DNA of 64,000 bases from Azorinus chamasolen (taxonomy: Eukaryota; Mollusca; Bivalvia; Cardiida; Solecurtidae): assembly GCA_963576725.1 (NCBI GenBank), contig OY755247.1, forward strand, positions 18,944,957 through 19,008,956, given 5' to 3'. The notes under the pieces are model-generated. The model did no database searches, was not told the DNA's origin, and worked only from the letters and a program-made list of their open reading frames with translations. Numbering within the stretch: the stretch's first letter is position 1; every line of letters starts with the position of its first letter. The translations under genes were made by a program, and so were the position numbers. Positions 53,506 through 63,965 of this stretch are shown here, piece by piece.

Positions 53506-53773
53506 AGACTGTAAGTTACACTTTTTTGAATGTTTGGTGAATGTTTTTTCAAAAGCTTGTTCGAATCGAAAGTCCAAATTGCTCCAGATTTAAATTTGCG
53601 CAGCTTTTGGTTTTGTTCACAGCGGGACAAAGGGTTGAGCAATACTTCGTTTGTATTGTTTGAAAATTGTGTCACCACTATTTTTGAAGCTATGTAAGAT
53701 TAACCCCGTGCACGTCTAAGATCTATAGTTCGACCGTGACTATTTTTTCGAAAGTATTTACGCCACTGTTATA

Positions 53774-53960
53774 CAGTAATACCTCTCTATAACGGCCACT
53801 AAATTGTGTTTATTGGTTGGTATTTAGGACAGGTAAGCAAGATGAAAGTTAAACCTATAGGAGCGTTCTGTTTTACTTTCACATTGCTTTAAGCAACCAC
53901 CTGCATTTAACACAACATACTTGATGTAATTTAGTGGCCGTTATAGAGAGGTTTTTACTG
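53774..53960 (+). mobile_element. P1 MITE
   Basis: CAGTAATACCTCTCTATAACG to TAGAGAGGTTTTTACTG, TA flanks; left hairpin arm partly deleted. Confidence 0.82.
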
Positions 53961-54316
53961 TATTTACTCCAGTGTTTTGCACACATGCAGCGACACATCT
54001 CATCTGATCCACACTGTCTGCATAGGTCATCTTGATTTTCCCGTTAGCATCCAGTAAGAGTTAATGATTCTAAATAAACATATGCCTCAGTTAACTATTG
54101 CTTTTTGCAAAGCTGTAACAAAGAACCACTTACAGCCTAATACTAATGAAAACTTCATGTAAATTAAATAAAAAAGCTCTTAGTTTTACTAGAGTATATT
54201 TGATTATTTGTAACCCATTTTCTAAAAATATATATAATCTGACAGATATTCATATATGTGGAATGCATATGATATTGTTTACAGGTAAGTAGATGTGAAC
54301 ACAAACATAAAACTTT

Positions 54317-54553
54317 TTAATCCTTTCCTTCATGTAAACGCTTTTTCGCGCATTTCAAACAGAGAAGTCCCAGATCAGACCTCTCCTGTAGGAGCCGTCT
54401 GATGCAGGGTCGCTCTGTCTGCTGGTAGTATTTAATATATCTGTTTCTTTAGTTTCTAAAATGGCTAGTGTTTCACTTTCAATTTTAAATATAACTGTCC
54501 ATGAATATTTAAGAGGTATTAAATTTGAAATGATAGAACAGGGAAATGGTTAA
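54317..54553 (+). mobile_element. T1 MITE downstream of the second GPCR
   Basis: TTAATCCTTTCCTTCATGTA to AGGGAAATGGTTAA; hairpin with CTCTCCTGTAGGAGCCG. Lies about 160 bp beyond the receptor stop codon, so perhaps in its 3' UTR. Confidence 0.78.
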
Positions 54554-54715
54554 AATAAGCACTTGGTGATTGACCACGTAGTCCTTAGATTTCTTGTTTC
54601 GTCGTATGGTTTTGTAGTTGTCATAGAGTTTTACAATATATACTAAGTCGTTGCAAAAACAACACCTTTGGGTAGAGCTTTACAGGTGTGTTTAAGCTGA
54701 GATTTTCTCCAGTTT

Positions 54716-55810
54716 TTATTTTGTATTGTCAGTAAAAAATGCAGTTTCCCTTCCAACCGGCTTACACGTTAAAAGCGCTTTGATTTCGCCCCGAAACTTT
54801 GTGCTGCTCAACACGTACAGAATAAAGTTTACTGAAGGGTTAATGTAGGAGAGACATACCACTGTAGCAAGCAAACACTCAACCATCCCATTTCTGTATT
54901 CATATTCAGCTTCATCAATACACATAACCTCGTCTGCCCAGGCATGGACCGACTTTTCGCTTGTCAAGAACAGAGAAAGAGGAGTGAGACATATAACAAA
55001 CGTGACATTAAGGAACAATATTAATATCATAATAGATTCTGTACTTCGATGACCTTTCTTATTTCCTCCCGATCCGAGGGTCTTGGATGCTGCTGATTTC
55101 AATTTAACCAGTTTGTACAGAATGATAGTGTTTCCAACGGACAGTATTACAAATGGAATTGCGAAGAGAAATGTGAAGTCTAACCATGGCCATATGTCGA
55201 AATAAAACAACTGGTAATCATCTAGCGCTAGTGGACCGCAAGTAAAACCATACATGTAAACGTAGGTATCTGAAATACCGAAGCCGTACAAAAAATGAGT
55301 ATTTAGTGCAAACAAAACTATACCAATTACGAGACAAGAGATTTGAGAGGTCATCTTTGTGCAAATGCGTTTGTAATGATGAGGAAATACTAAACTTATG
55401 ATTCTCTCAACAGTAATTGCTACTAGAATCCAGGACGAACACTGCGCACTCCAATAGTACAGAAAATGAGAGAGTTTACAGACTACATCGTTGGTTTCCC
55501 TGAAGTTGAACCAAGACATGGTCATGAACCAATCAACGAGATTTCCAATGACCAGAAAAATAGTATCTACGATCGCAAGCATGCCGAGAAACACGGCTGT
55601 TGATGTCATTGTCTGCCGTTGTCTGAAGATTACCACCATCGTCATTATGTTGCCTGGGATGCCAATTAGTAACAATATCGGTGGTAGTATCGTCCAGATC
55701 ATGTTAGCCGCTTTCGATCGTGGACTATTGGACACATCAGGCGGATTGAAGTAAGAACAGTTTTCGAAGATACTCTCATTTAACTCATTTAAACTTGAAT
55801 TGACATCCAT
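54716..55810 (-). CDS. Class A GPCR, paralogue of the 22-kb receptor
   Basis: A 364-residue receptor from the preferred Met (the frame extends 17 codons to 55861, but the paralogue starts at the equivalent of the internal Met). Glycosylation sites N4, N11 and N17. GN at 53-54 (TM1), D82 (TM2), C111-C191 as likely disulphide, ERI at 135-137 instead of DRY, P277 in TM6 without a CWxP Trp, and NPSVNFILY in TM7 (canonical NPxxY-like). Long identical blocks with the first receptor: YYWSAQCSSWILVAITV, LYGFGISDTY, FYFDIWPWLDF. The basic loop after TM5 (GSGGNKKGHRSTES) differs most. The ligand is probably a neuropeptide; unproven. Confidence 0.93.
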   Translation of the reverse strand: MDVNSSLNELNESIFENCSYFNPPDVSNSPRSKAANMIWTILPPILLLIGIPGNIMTMVVIFRQRQTMTSTAVFLGMLAIVDTIFLVIGNLVDWFMTMSWFNFRETNDVVCKLSHFLYYWSAQCSSWILVAITVERIISLVFPHHYKRICTKMTSQISCLVIGIVLFALNTHFLYGFGISDTYVYMYGFTCGPLALDDYQLFYFDIWPWLDFTFLFAIPFVILSVGNTIILYKLVKLKSAASKTLGSGGNKKGHRSTESIMILILFLNVTFVICLTPLSLFLTSEKSVHAWADEVMCIDEAEYEYRNGMVECLLATVVCLSYINPSVNFILYVLSSTKFRGEIKALLTCKPVGRETAFFTDNTK

Positions 55811-56313
55811 ACTTGGCAGATTATCCCGAAATATCAATCTGAAGCGTTTCTCTGCAACCAATAATAAGAATTTTCCAAATGAAAAACGAAAGTCGCCATT
55901 TAAGAGAACTTAGTAACTTAACTATATATTTAACTGATAGTGTCTCCTTAAACGACTGCTCATGTAGACATTATGTAGAATAGGACTCAGGACATCTGTG
56001 GATTTGACATTAAAAATTCAATTGTCAGAAATTTCGAAGGCTAGTAGAGTTCTTTATTTTGAATCGTACCCGGCGTTATTCAAGCTTGAAAGGAACTTGT
56101 GCTGACGACGTTCCGGCCTGGGTCAAGGCTGTTAATTCTGACGGCAGATGTTCCTGACTGAGTTAATGTGTTAATATCAGGCTTTCGTAGTTGTTTTATT
56201 GTGCCATGAAGTATTTTAATAAGAAATGGCCTAGCCGATGCAGCAAGTGGGACATCTTCAGGTCTAAATTGAACTTTTCCGTCGTTAGTTCATCAAAGAT
56301 TGTGTCTTCTCCC
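55811..56313 (-). other. Probable 5' leader of the second GPCR with splice acceptor
   Basis: Matches patches of the first receptor's leader. On the gene strand TATGTATAATTTCAG ends at 56314. Beyond it (56325-56405) the sequence becomes a T1b tail, so the paralogues' similarity stops at this junction. Confidence 0.5.
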
Positions 56314-56324
56314 TGAAATTATAC

Positions 56325-56645
56325 ATAATATAGAGCTGATTTTAAAGTTTCGGACTAAGCCAACATTTCCTGTTCTCATATGCCATTATTATTGTAATAT
56401 TCTAGTTATTACTCATAACAATTTCCTCCATAAATACATCTGTCTACACCTTTGCAAACACAGTACTCCGGGATTAAACTGCTCCTGTAGGAGTCATCTG
56501 ATCAGGGTATGTTCTGTTGCTTATGATAGGGTGTCCTATTTAATATAGATATCGGATAAAATCATGCATGAATTCCACCCTGCATTAAGCAGCCACCTGC
56601 CTACACATATCTACTAGAAATCTGGCTTAGATTGGTTTTACTGTA
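56325..56645. repeat. Mosaic of T1b and P2 fragments
   Basis: T1b tail (CCAACATTTCCTGTTCTC), then a T1b start (TTTCCTCCATAAATACATC) with hairpin CTCCTGTAGGAGTC, then a P2 right half (CCCTGCATTAAGCAGCC ... TTGGTTTTACTG). Confidence 0.6.
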
Positions 56646-56932
56646 TGACTATGCAGTATAATCTTCAATTTTTTCTTACATACGCAGATTTGTGAAATGC
56701 CTAAACGGTGCAGGGTAAAGACCCAGACCAGCATTTCCAATGTTGCTTACAAACAACATTACTTTATATAGTATCCCAATTTGTTATTCAATGAGAATAT
56801 CGCTGAAGTGGAAAAGTCTGTCACGTAGAAAAAATCGAATGTGAAAGAGCGGGTGTTCTGTTTCTAACTTCACACTTTCAAATGTGTCTCTCCTGTTTAA
56901 AATGCTACAGCTTGCACTTGACTTGGAGAAGT

Positions 56933-57113
56933 ACCTAATTTAATATCAGTATGTTAGAGCTCGCACTTGGTGTTACGGAAAGGTTGAAAAGTTAAAAACA
57001 AGACAGGGTAAATCCTTAGCAGGCTTAACAATTTTACTGGAGAACAAACAACATTATTTAACTAAAATGGACAAAAAAATAATTCTCAATGATACTATAT
57101 AACGATAAAATAT
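56933..57113 (+). repeat. Direct repeat, left copy
   Basis: ACCTAATTTAATATCAGTATG to ACGATAAAATAT. The second copy is at 58536-58730; the left one lacks 16 bp (CAGCAACATCATTGGT region). Confidence 0.88.
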
Positions 57114-58535
57114 AGGACTTAAGGCATGCATGTGATGTGTGGTATTACTGATATGTACTGTCTTATTTGACAGTAGGTGAATCTGTAGGTGGAAATGTGG
57201 TGTAGTCGGTGTAGATTCTGATCAGTGACATGTCTAGCGTGGCGGCTGATCTGGGTCAACACTGCTTGCGTTACCATTGGTTGGATTTTGTAAAGAAAAC
57301 CGTGCTGTAAAGTCATTGTTGCTTTACTTGAAACCTAAGTGACACAGCATGTGAACATGCATAGTACATGCATTATTTGTTTGTGTGTTTCTGTTTTCCA
57401 TTATGTATGTGCGTTAAGGTGAAATAACTCGTTTACCTATCTCCCTTTTCCTAATTTCGTTTCGTAGGAAAAGGTTGACGGGATTCACTCGAGTTACTTT
57501 TAGACGTATTCGTCAGAGAGACGCCTGTCTCTTAGCGGCATTATAAACAGAGCGGATCAAGGTCTGACGATTCCTACAAGAGTCATCTGATCAAAGTCTG
57601 ATCTGGTTGTTGGTTGAGTAGTATAGGTCTGCTGATACTTGTTTCAGTTGCCGAACATGTTGTTGCAATGTGTTGATATAAAACCTTACCTGATAATATT
57701 TCATACAATAATTATTTATTACATGAACATTCATCAGGTAAAGTGTTTAATGGTAAGAGGAATCATTAGGGTGTTTATACTTGCTGCTTGTGAGACTTCG
57801 GGTATTAATGTTTGTATATTTCTCTTGCTCGTTTATATATTAACGATAGTATATATGCGGAGACGATAGCGTCATTCAGACGGTGCGGACACCGGATATC
57901 TGTTGCCTTGTAAACTGTATGGATCTAGATCAGACATTGGGTAACGTGGTGTCTTATCCTGTTCTATACGGTATACTTGGACACAGTCATGGTGGTGTTG
58001 ATTGTAGCAAGTAACGCCTGGCTTAAGTACAACGGTATAATTGTTTGGGTAGAATAACTCGTTGACCTATCCCCCTTTTTCCTAATTTCGTTTCGTAGGA
58101 AAAGGTTGACTGGGTTTCACTCGGGCTAGTTTTAGTTATGTGTTGTTTTGACCTTGTTCATCGGAGAAGTGCCTCTTAATGGCATCATAAACAGAGCAGA
58201 TCAAGATCTAACGATTCCTGCAAGAATCATCTGGTCAGAGTCTGATCTGGTTGTTGTTACACTTATATAGATATGTATTTACTATTGCCAGTTACCAGTT
58301 ATGGTGTTACATTATATTTATACGGAATCTTTTCTTGATAATGTTAGATACATGAATACCCATCGGGTAAAGGGATTTAACGGTCAAGAGAATCGTTAAA
58401 GTGTTTGGTACCGTTGTTTGTAAAGCATCGTATATAAATGCTCTTTCATAATAGTTTGTATATACCAATGTTTGTGTACATGTATATATGTTTTGCTCTT
58501 CTTATATGGAGGATACCGAATAAACTACTACTACT
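57114..58535 (+). mobile_element. 1.4-kb segment between long direct repeats, ending AATAAA(CTA)n
   Basis: Ends with AATAAACTACTACTACT. Contains two diverged copies of a block starting ATAACTCGTTTACCTATC / ATAACTCGTTGACCTATC (about 57425 and 58053, spacing about 630), each followed by a T1-like hairpin. No ORF above 80 codons. The tail is retroposon-like (a LINE 3' end?), but the origin is open. Confidence 0.6.
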
Positions 58536-58730
58536 ACCTAATTTAATATAAGTATGTTAGAGCTCGCACTTGATGTTACGGAAAGCAGCAACATCATTGG
58601 TTGAAAAGTTAAAAACAAGACAGGGTAAATCCTTAGCAGGCTTAACAATTTTACTGGAGAACAAACAACATTATTTAACTAAAATGGACAAAAAAGTAAT
58701 TCTCAATGATACTATATAACGATAAAATAT
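58536..58730 (+). repeat. Direct repeat, right copy
   Basis: Nearly identical to 56933-57113 apart from the 16-bp difference and a few substitutions. Confidence 0.88.
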
Positions 58731-59207
58731 TTTTGTTTACAAAACTTTGAAATACAAATCGGCAAGAGAAAATCACCTTGTGAAATTTGACCACATATGG
58801 TTAACACATTAGTGTTTATTTGAAAGACAATTATATAAAAAAAACAACTAAACTTTTACAAATTCTTTAAGAGGCCCGGGCAAGTTAAGTTTGGATTTAG
58901 AGAACGTTATTAAAGCAAAACACCAGTTTACAAAAAAATACCAATATGAGCGAACCAACATCAAACATCGTTTTCTCTCTTTTTCTTTTCATATTCCAAA
59001 ATATAATTTGTTAACACACCACACTAGTCATTTACAAAGAAGAATACTTTCCTCATACTGCATGTATAGTGTAGAATAACTTTTAAAGAAAATAGCATCT
59101 GTCAAAAATGGTATTGTTAAAAAAGATTTAAATATGTTCATTCACTCTAACATTGACAAGAAAACACTTACAAAAAATACAAAACGAAGGTGTGGATGTG
59201 AACTTAA

Positions 59208-60490
59208 CCTTTTCATACGCCCACCTAATAAAGGTGGTCGTATATTGTCGTGGCCCTGCCCGTCCGTCCGTTCGTTCGTTCGTCCGTCAACATTTTGTTT
59301 GTCCGCAGTTTTCTCGGAAAACTATTTGACAGATTTTAATGAAACTTCACACAAATGTTTAATACATCAATATCTGAAGCTGAGTTGATTCTGAGGTTCA
59401 TTTGATTTTTCGTTTCAGAGTCATGGCCCTTGTCCTTAAAAAAGAATGCACATACATGCAAATAGTTTGTCCGCCGTTTTCTGGGAAAACTTTTTGAGAG
59501 ATATTAATGAAACTTCACACAACTCTTAAATGCAAAATTAAGATCTGAAGCTGGGTCGATTCTGAGGTTCATTTGATTTGTTGTTTCGGAGTTATGGCCC
59601 TTGTACTTAAAAAATAATGCAAATACATGCAAATAGTTTGTCCGCTGTTTTCTGGGAAAACTATTTGAGAGATATTAATGAAACTTCACACAAATGTTAA
59701 ATACATCAAGAGCTAAAGCTGAGTCGATTCTGAAGTTCATTTGATTCGTTGTTTCGGAGTTACGCCCCTTTCATTAAAAATAATGCAAATATATGCATAT
59801 AGTTTGCCCGCTGTTTTCTGGGAAAACTGATTAACAATTATTAATGAAACTTCACACACATGTTTAATGCATCAAAACCTGAAGCTAAGCTGATTCTGAG
59901 GTTCAATGGATTTGTTGTTTCAGAGTTATGGCCCTTGCACTTAAAAAATAATGCAAATCTGTGCAAATATGTGGATGGCCATAACTTTTTCATTTGAAAT
60001 GATATTTACTTCAATTTTTTTATATGGTTAAACTTTAATATGAATTTTCACATATATTGCGGTGTTTTTAATATGTCATTTTATTCTAAAGTTATGGTCC
60101 TTGAACTTTGTGTGTTCGTTGCTTTCTTTGTCGGTCAACTTTTAGTTTGTCTGTTGTTTTCTGGGAAAACTATTAAAATGATATAAATGAAACTTAACAC
60201 AAATGTTTTAAGCAGCAAAATCTGAAACTGAGTTTATTTTGAGGTTCATTCAGTTTGTCTTTATAGAGTTATGGCCGTTGCACTTTACAAAATTCTGTAA
60301 AAATGAGGATTAGCTGTAACTTTTTTATTTAATAAGGTATTCGCTTCAATTTTTTAAAAAATAGTATCACTTTAATATGGAAATCAAGATCTTAAGCACA
60401 GATTAGAAAATGTCAACACTTTTAAGGTAGGTTGAATCGGAGAAAGTTTGCAAGTGGGCGTATTATGTACCGTATACGGTACTCTTGTTT
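59208..60490 (+). repeat. Tandem array element, unit about 180 bp
   Basis: 5' ATACGCCCACCTAATAAAGG, a CCGTCCGTTCGTTCGTTCG tract, then about six units with GTCCGCTGTTTTCTGGGAAA, AATGAAACTTCACACAAATG, CTGAAGCTGAGTCGATTC and GGAGTTATGGCCCTTG. 3' GTGGGCGTAT complements the 5' ATACGCCCAC. The layout is like the other array elements. Confidence 0.75.
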
Positions 60491-60738
60491 AAATCTATCG
60501 AAATTGACGTTATTTGTTACTTTTTAAACTAATCTAGTCGGTTTTAATTTAGAGAATTTATTAATCGGGTGGAAAACAGCTTGAGAAACAAGAGAGACCA
60601 TTTAACGTATAAGCAAACATGATTAACCTTGATCAATTAGTTCTTACATCAGTTGTCTGATCTTGGTGAAGTCTGTTAACAAATGCATGAAAAAGATGGT
60701 GTTATTCAGTAAATGCAAACTACCGTTTGGGCACGATA

Positions 60739-61241
60739 CAGTGGATATCTCGAACTTTAAAGGACAATACACATTACTTCGAGCTAACGGGGGTCGAGTC
60801 AGACTATTATCTAACATGAAAACTTTCTCGATACGACAGCTTATTGCAGTTGGAAAATAATGCTGAAAGATCCTGTATGAGCTTTCAACATTACTTGCGC
60901 CCTGCATCAGACTGGTGCATGTTTTTACCGATGTGTGCAGTTTTAGATCAATTCTATATTATAAAATTTGGAAGGGACCAAATTTTAACTCAATTTAGAT
61001 CGAAATTCGAGTTATCCTAGTTCGAGATATCAAGGTACAGTAAAACCTCTCTATAACGACCACTAAATTGTGTTAATTAGTTGGTATTTTGGGCAGGTGG
61101 TTGCTTAAAGCAAGGTGAAAGTAAAACAGAACGCTCCTATAGGAGCGTTCTGTTTTACTTTCACCTTGATTTAAGCAGCCACCTGCCATTAACGTAAAAT
61201 ACTTAGTGGTCGTTATAGAAAGGTTTTACTGTACTACTGTA
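60739..61241 (+). mobile_element. P3 MITE, diverged, carrying P1
   Basis: CAGTGGATATCTCGAAC at left; hairpin CAGTTGGAAAATAATGCTG with CCTGTATGAGCTTTCAAC; right TTCGAGATATCAAGG broken by P1. Confidence 0.65.
61038..61231 (+). mobile_element. P1 MITE, near-consensus
   Basis: CAGTAAAACCTCTCTATAACG to ATAGAAAGGTTTTACTG, TA on both sides. Hairpin apex GCTCCTATAGGAGC at 61133-61146; arms nearly perfect. Confidence 0.87.
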
Positions 61242-61337
61242 TACAGGAGAAAGGTATTCAATGCGACTGGTATACAAACAAGTGGACAATGTGAGAGAAC
61301 AAAAATTATAAATTGTTGAAAACTCATATACAGAAGT

Positions 61338-61600
61338 CCAGATAAAATTTGTAAATTAAAACATTTTCTTAAATAACTACAGTAAAACTCTCTACAACTT
61401 CCACTAATTTTGTGATAATTAGTTGGTATTTTGGCATGTGGTCTGCTTAAAGCAAGGTGTTTTACTTTCACCTTGCTTTAAGCATCCACCTGCGTTTAAC
61501 ACAAACTACTTGACGTAATTTAGTGGTCGTTATAGAGATGTTTTACTGTACTTTATTTCTCCATCAAATCCTATGTTGTGATAACTCTTGCATTGAGCTT
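61338..61600 (+). repeat. H half-element carrying P1
   Basis: CCAGATAAAATTTGTAAATT and CATTTTCTTAAATAAC, P1, then TTTATTTCTCCATCAAATCC. The sequence joins correctly when P1 is removed. Confidence 0.65.
61380..61548 (+). mobile_element. P1 MITE nested in H
   Basis: CAGTAAAACTCTCTACAAC to TAGAGATGTTTTACTG with TA flanks. The hairpin apex is deleted (GCTTAAAGCAAGGTG meets TTTTACTTTCACC). Confidence 0.82.
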
Positions 61601-62043
61601 TCATCTCTCTTACAGATGTGTATTGGTGATAATTTGAACGTCAAATGTAGAGGGGTTGTACTGTAAATAGTCTATTCCTGCATTCTAGTTATTAAAATAT
61701 GACAAAAAAGTGACTCGTCTAAAGCGTGTATTATTGCATCCATGCTACGTTTTGTATTAACAGTAAATAACTCACCCAAAAATGTCACCTGCCTGTTGTT
61801 CGAAGTTTCGTCCCCAACTCGCTTGAAGCAAGAACTATGAAATAACACTGGCCAGACTTTCCCTTGCGATTATCAATCAAACATTGGTGTCTAGGTGTAA
61901 ATTCAATGTTAGTTCAATGGTATCGACAGTAACAGTTGTGGGAACTCTCGCATATGATTCGCCAATAAGGGATACTACATAGGAAACGTTCGCATATCGC
62001 TGCCACATTTGTCAAATGAAATTTTCAATGATTAAAAGAGCAA
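61601..62043. other. Interval without recognised features
   Basis: A P-like end TAGAGGGGTTGTACTG near 61652. No ORF of note. Confidence 0.4.
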
Positions 62044-62193
62044 CAGGTGCGTACCCAAATACGAAAATCGTTCTTTCTCCGCCGAACCTCTTCGAGACGA
62101 TTCTAAAGAGAGGTCACAACATAGGGTTTGATGTAGAAATAATGAAGTTAATTTTGGATATGTTTTAATTTACACATTTTATTAGGACCTCCA
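62044..62193. repeat. H element, apex deleted on one side
   Basis: GGTGCGTACCCAAATACG, TTCTTTCTCCGCCGAACC, GACGATTCTAAAGAGAGG, TAATTTACACATTTTATTAG. Confidence 0.65.
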
Positions 62194-62460
62194 TTTAATT
62201 TTCTCCTCTTCTTCTGTCACAGTTACAAACAGATTGGATCCTAACTGTTTTCCGAGGTAAATACAGATTCGCTATTGGCTGTGACAGAATTAAGTCAAAA
62301 CGAAAAAATAAAGTATATGTTATTGAGCCTCTCATTAGGGTCTGCACTGTTTGCCATTCAAAATCTTCAAGTAATTGTAAACATTTCATATTGTATGGAC
62401 TTCATAATTCAACATTGATAGACCACGCCATACCACTTTGAAATTGCAACAGTCAAACGG

Positions 62461-62742
62461 TTAAGCCTTACCTGAAATAAACACATTTAGACGCCTTTGC
62501 AAACAGAGTAGACCCAGCTCAAACGGCTCCTATAGGAATTGTCTGATCAGGGTCTGCTTTGCTTGCTTCTTGAATACTATATATCTAATTATACAGTTTC
62601 TGTCATAACTCTATTTGCTTTTGATATCTGATTCTACGGATTCTGCCATGGCCAGCAGTTCCTTTGTCCATGTGCTATTATAACAATTAAACTAATATAC
62701 AAATATCCATAATGTCATTATATTCATGGAGTAAAGAGTTAA
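62461..62742 (+). mobile_element. T1b MITE with internal tail duplication
   Basis: TTAAGCCTTACCTGAAATA; GCAAACAGAGTAGACCCAG; apex GCTCCTATAGGAAT; the tail motif CTGATTCTACGG...CTGCCATGG follows a first decayed version; end GGAGTAAAGAGTTAA. Confidence 0.75.
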
Positions 62743-62898
62743 TTGGCGACAAAGGGGTTATATCTTGGATGCGTTCATTTAGAAGTAAGGGTTGCATTTT
62801 TGTTGCAACTATTCGCAAATGCTGCGATTACTTGAGTTATCGCAGTATTTGGTCTCAAAATTTGCGAACAGTTGCATAAAGCTACTGAACGGTTATTG

Positions 62899-63276
62899 TT
62901 AACCCTGTCCTTCATGCATGTATCATGCAGTAGCAAACAGAGTAGACCTAGATTCTATGGAAGCTGTCTGATCAGGGTCGGCTCTGTTTTCTAGTGTAAT
63001 TTGAAAGATCCTTTTTTCCATCTCCACCCTAGTGTTTTTTATGTTTTTGTGCGCCTCTTTATGTCTTTTGATGTGCATTTACTGTTTTGTGTCGTGGTGC
63101 TGTTCGGGCTGCTGTGTGTTTTGTATGTGGTGTTTCCTGCATGACTCATACATGTACTTTTATTTTCTAAAACGGCTACAATTTTCTACCTTCCATGTTT
63201 CTTTATAACTAGTTTGTGCATGAATATTCAGTAGGCATCGAAATTTGAAATAAACATTGAACCGTGAAAGGCTAAA
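62899..63276 (+). mobile_element. T1 MITE with an inserted GT-rich segment
   Basis: TTAACCCTGTCCTTCATG; hairpin reduced; the tail is broken after AAAGATCCTTTTTT by about 145 bp (63018-63162; CTGTTCGGGCTGCTGTGTG) and resumes ATTTTCTAAAACGGC. Confidence 0.65.
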
Positions 63277-63310
63277 CTGAACGCACCCCTGACCCAACAA
63301 CTGCACCTGT

Positions 63311-63486
63311 GTCCATGCTTATAAAGCTTTTAGTTGAGTCTGAGTTTCGTTCTCAAACTTTTGATTTGTTAGATTTGAGTTCTCAAGCTTTTGATTGGTC
63401 AGATTTGAGCCAAAGGCTCAAATCTGACCAATCAAAAGTTTGAGAACGTTCTCAGACTCAACTAAAAGTTTGATAAGCATGGACCC
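63311..63486. repeat. G long inverted repeat
   Basis: GTCCATGCTTATAAAGC to TTGATAAGCATGGACCCA; extra TTTTGATTGGTCAGATTTG unit in the left arm, as at 7233. Confidence 0.8.
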
Positions 63487-63879
63487 AGATAAGAGTCTGA
63501 CCTGGGTCTACACTGTTGGCAAACTTCAGTACCCTCGATTCCCGCGTTCAACGGGTTAAGTTTGAGACTGGTCTGAAAAGAAAATCCTACGATCGAACAG
63601 TTTGGATTCAGATTACATGTCAAATAACATGTACCCACTGTGACTCTTTTGCATCCCGAAGTTTTTGCAGTTGTCGTTTTAATTTCTCCAGGTTCTGGTT
63701 TCACGAGCGATCATAATTGCTCACCAACAGACTCAGTAAAACCAAGTATGTATTTTTTTCTCTGTTTGCATTGCTGTTTTTGCTTTTGAATTATCTCCTA
63801 CTTTCAGGATGTTTTACCGCACTATGAAAAAAAATGTATCCTAACATTTGGAGTTGGTGCAATGGTGACTACTTCCGAT

Positions 63880-63965
63880 TCGAGTGTCAAAAAGCTTGGA
63901 TCCTGATGAGACACCGACTTGCTGGGCGTCTCGTTTGATCAAATGACAGGTCAGGTTCCAGGCGC
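63880..63965. repeat. T4 hairpin, decayed
   Basis: GTCAAAAAGCTTGGATCCTG, apex ACCGACTTGCTGGGCG, partner lost after CTCGTTTGATC. Confidence 0.5.
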
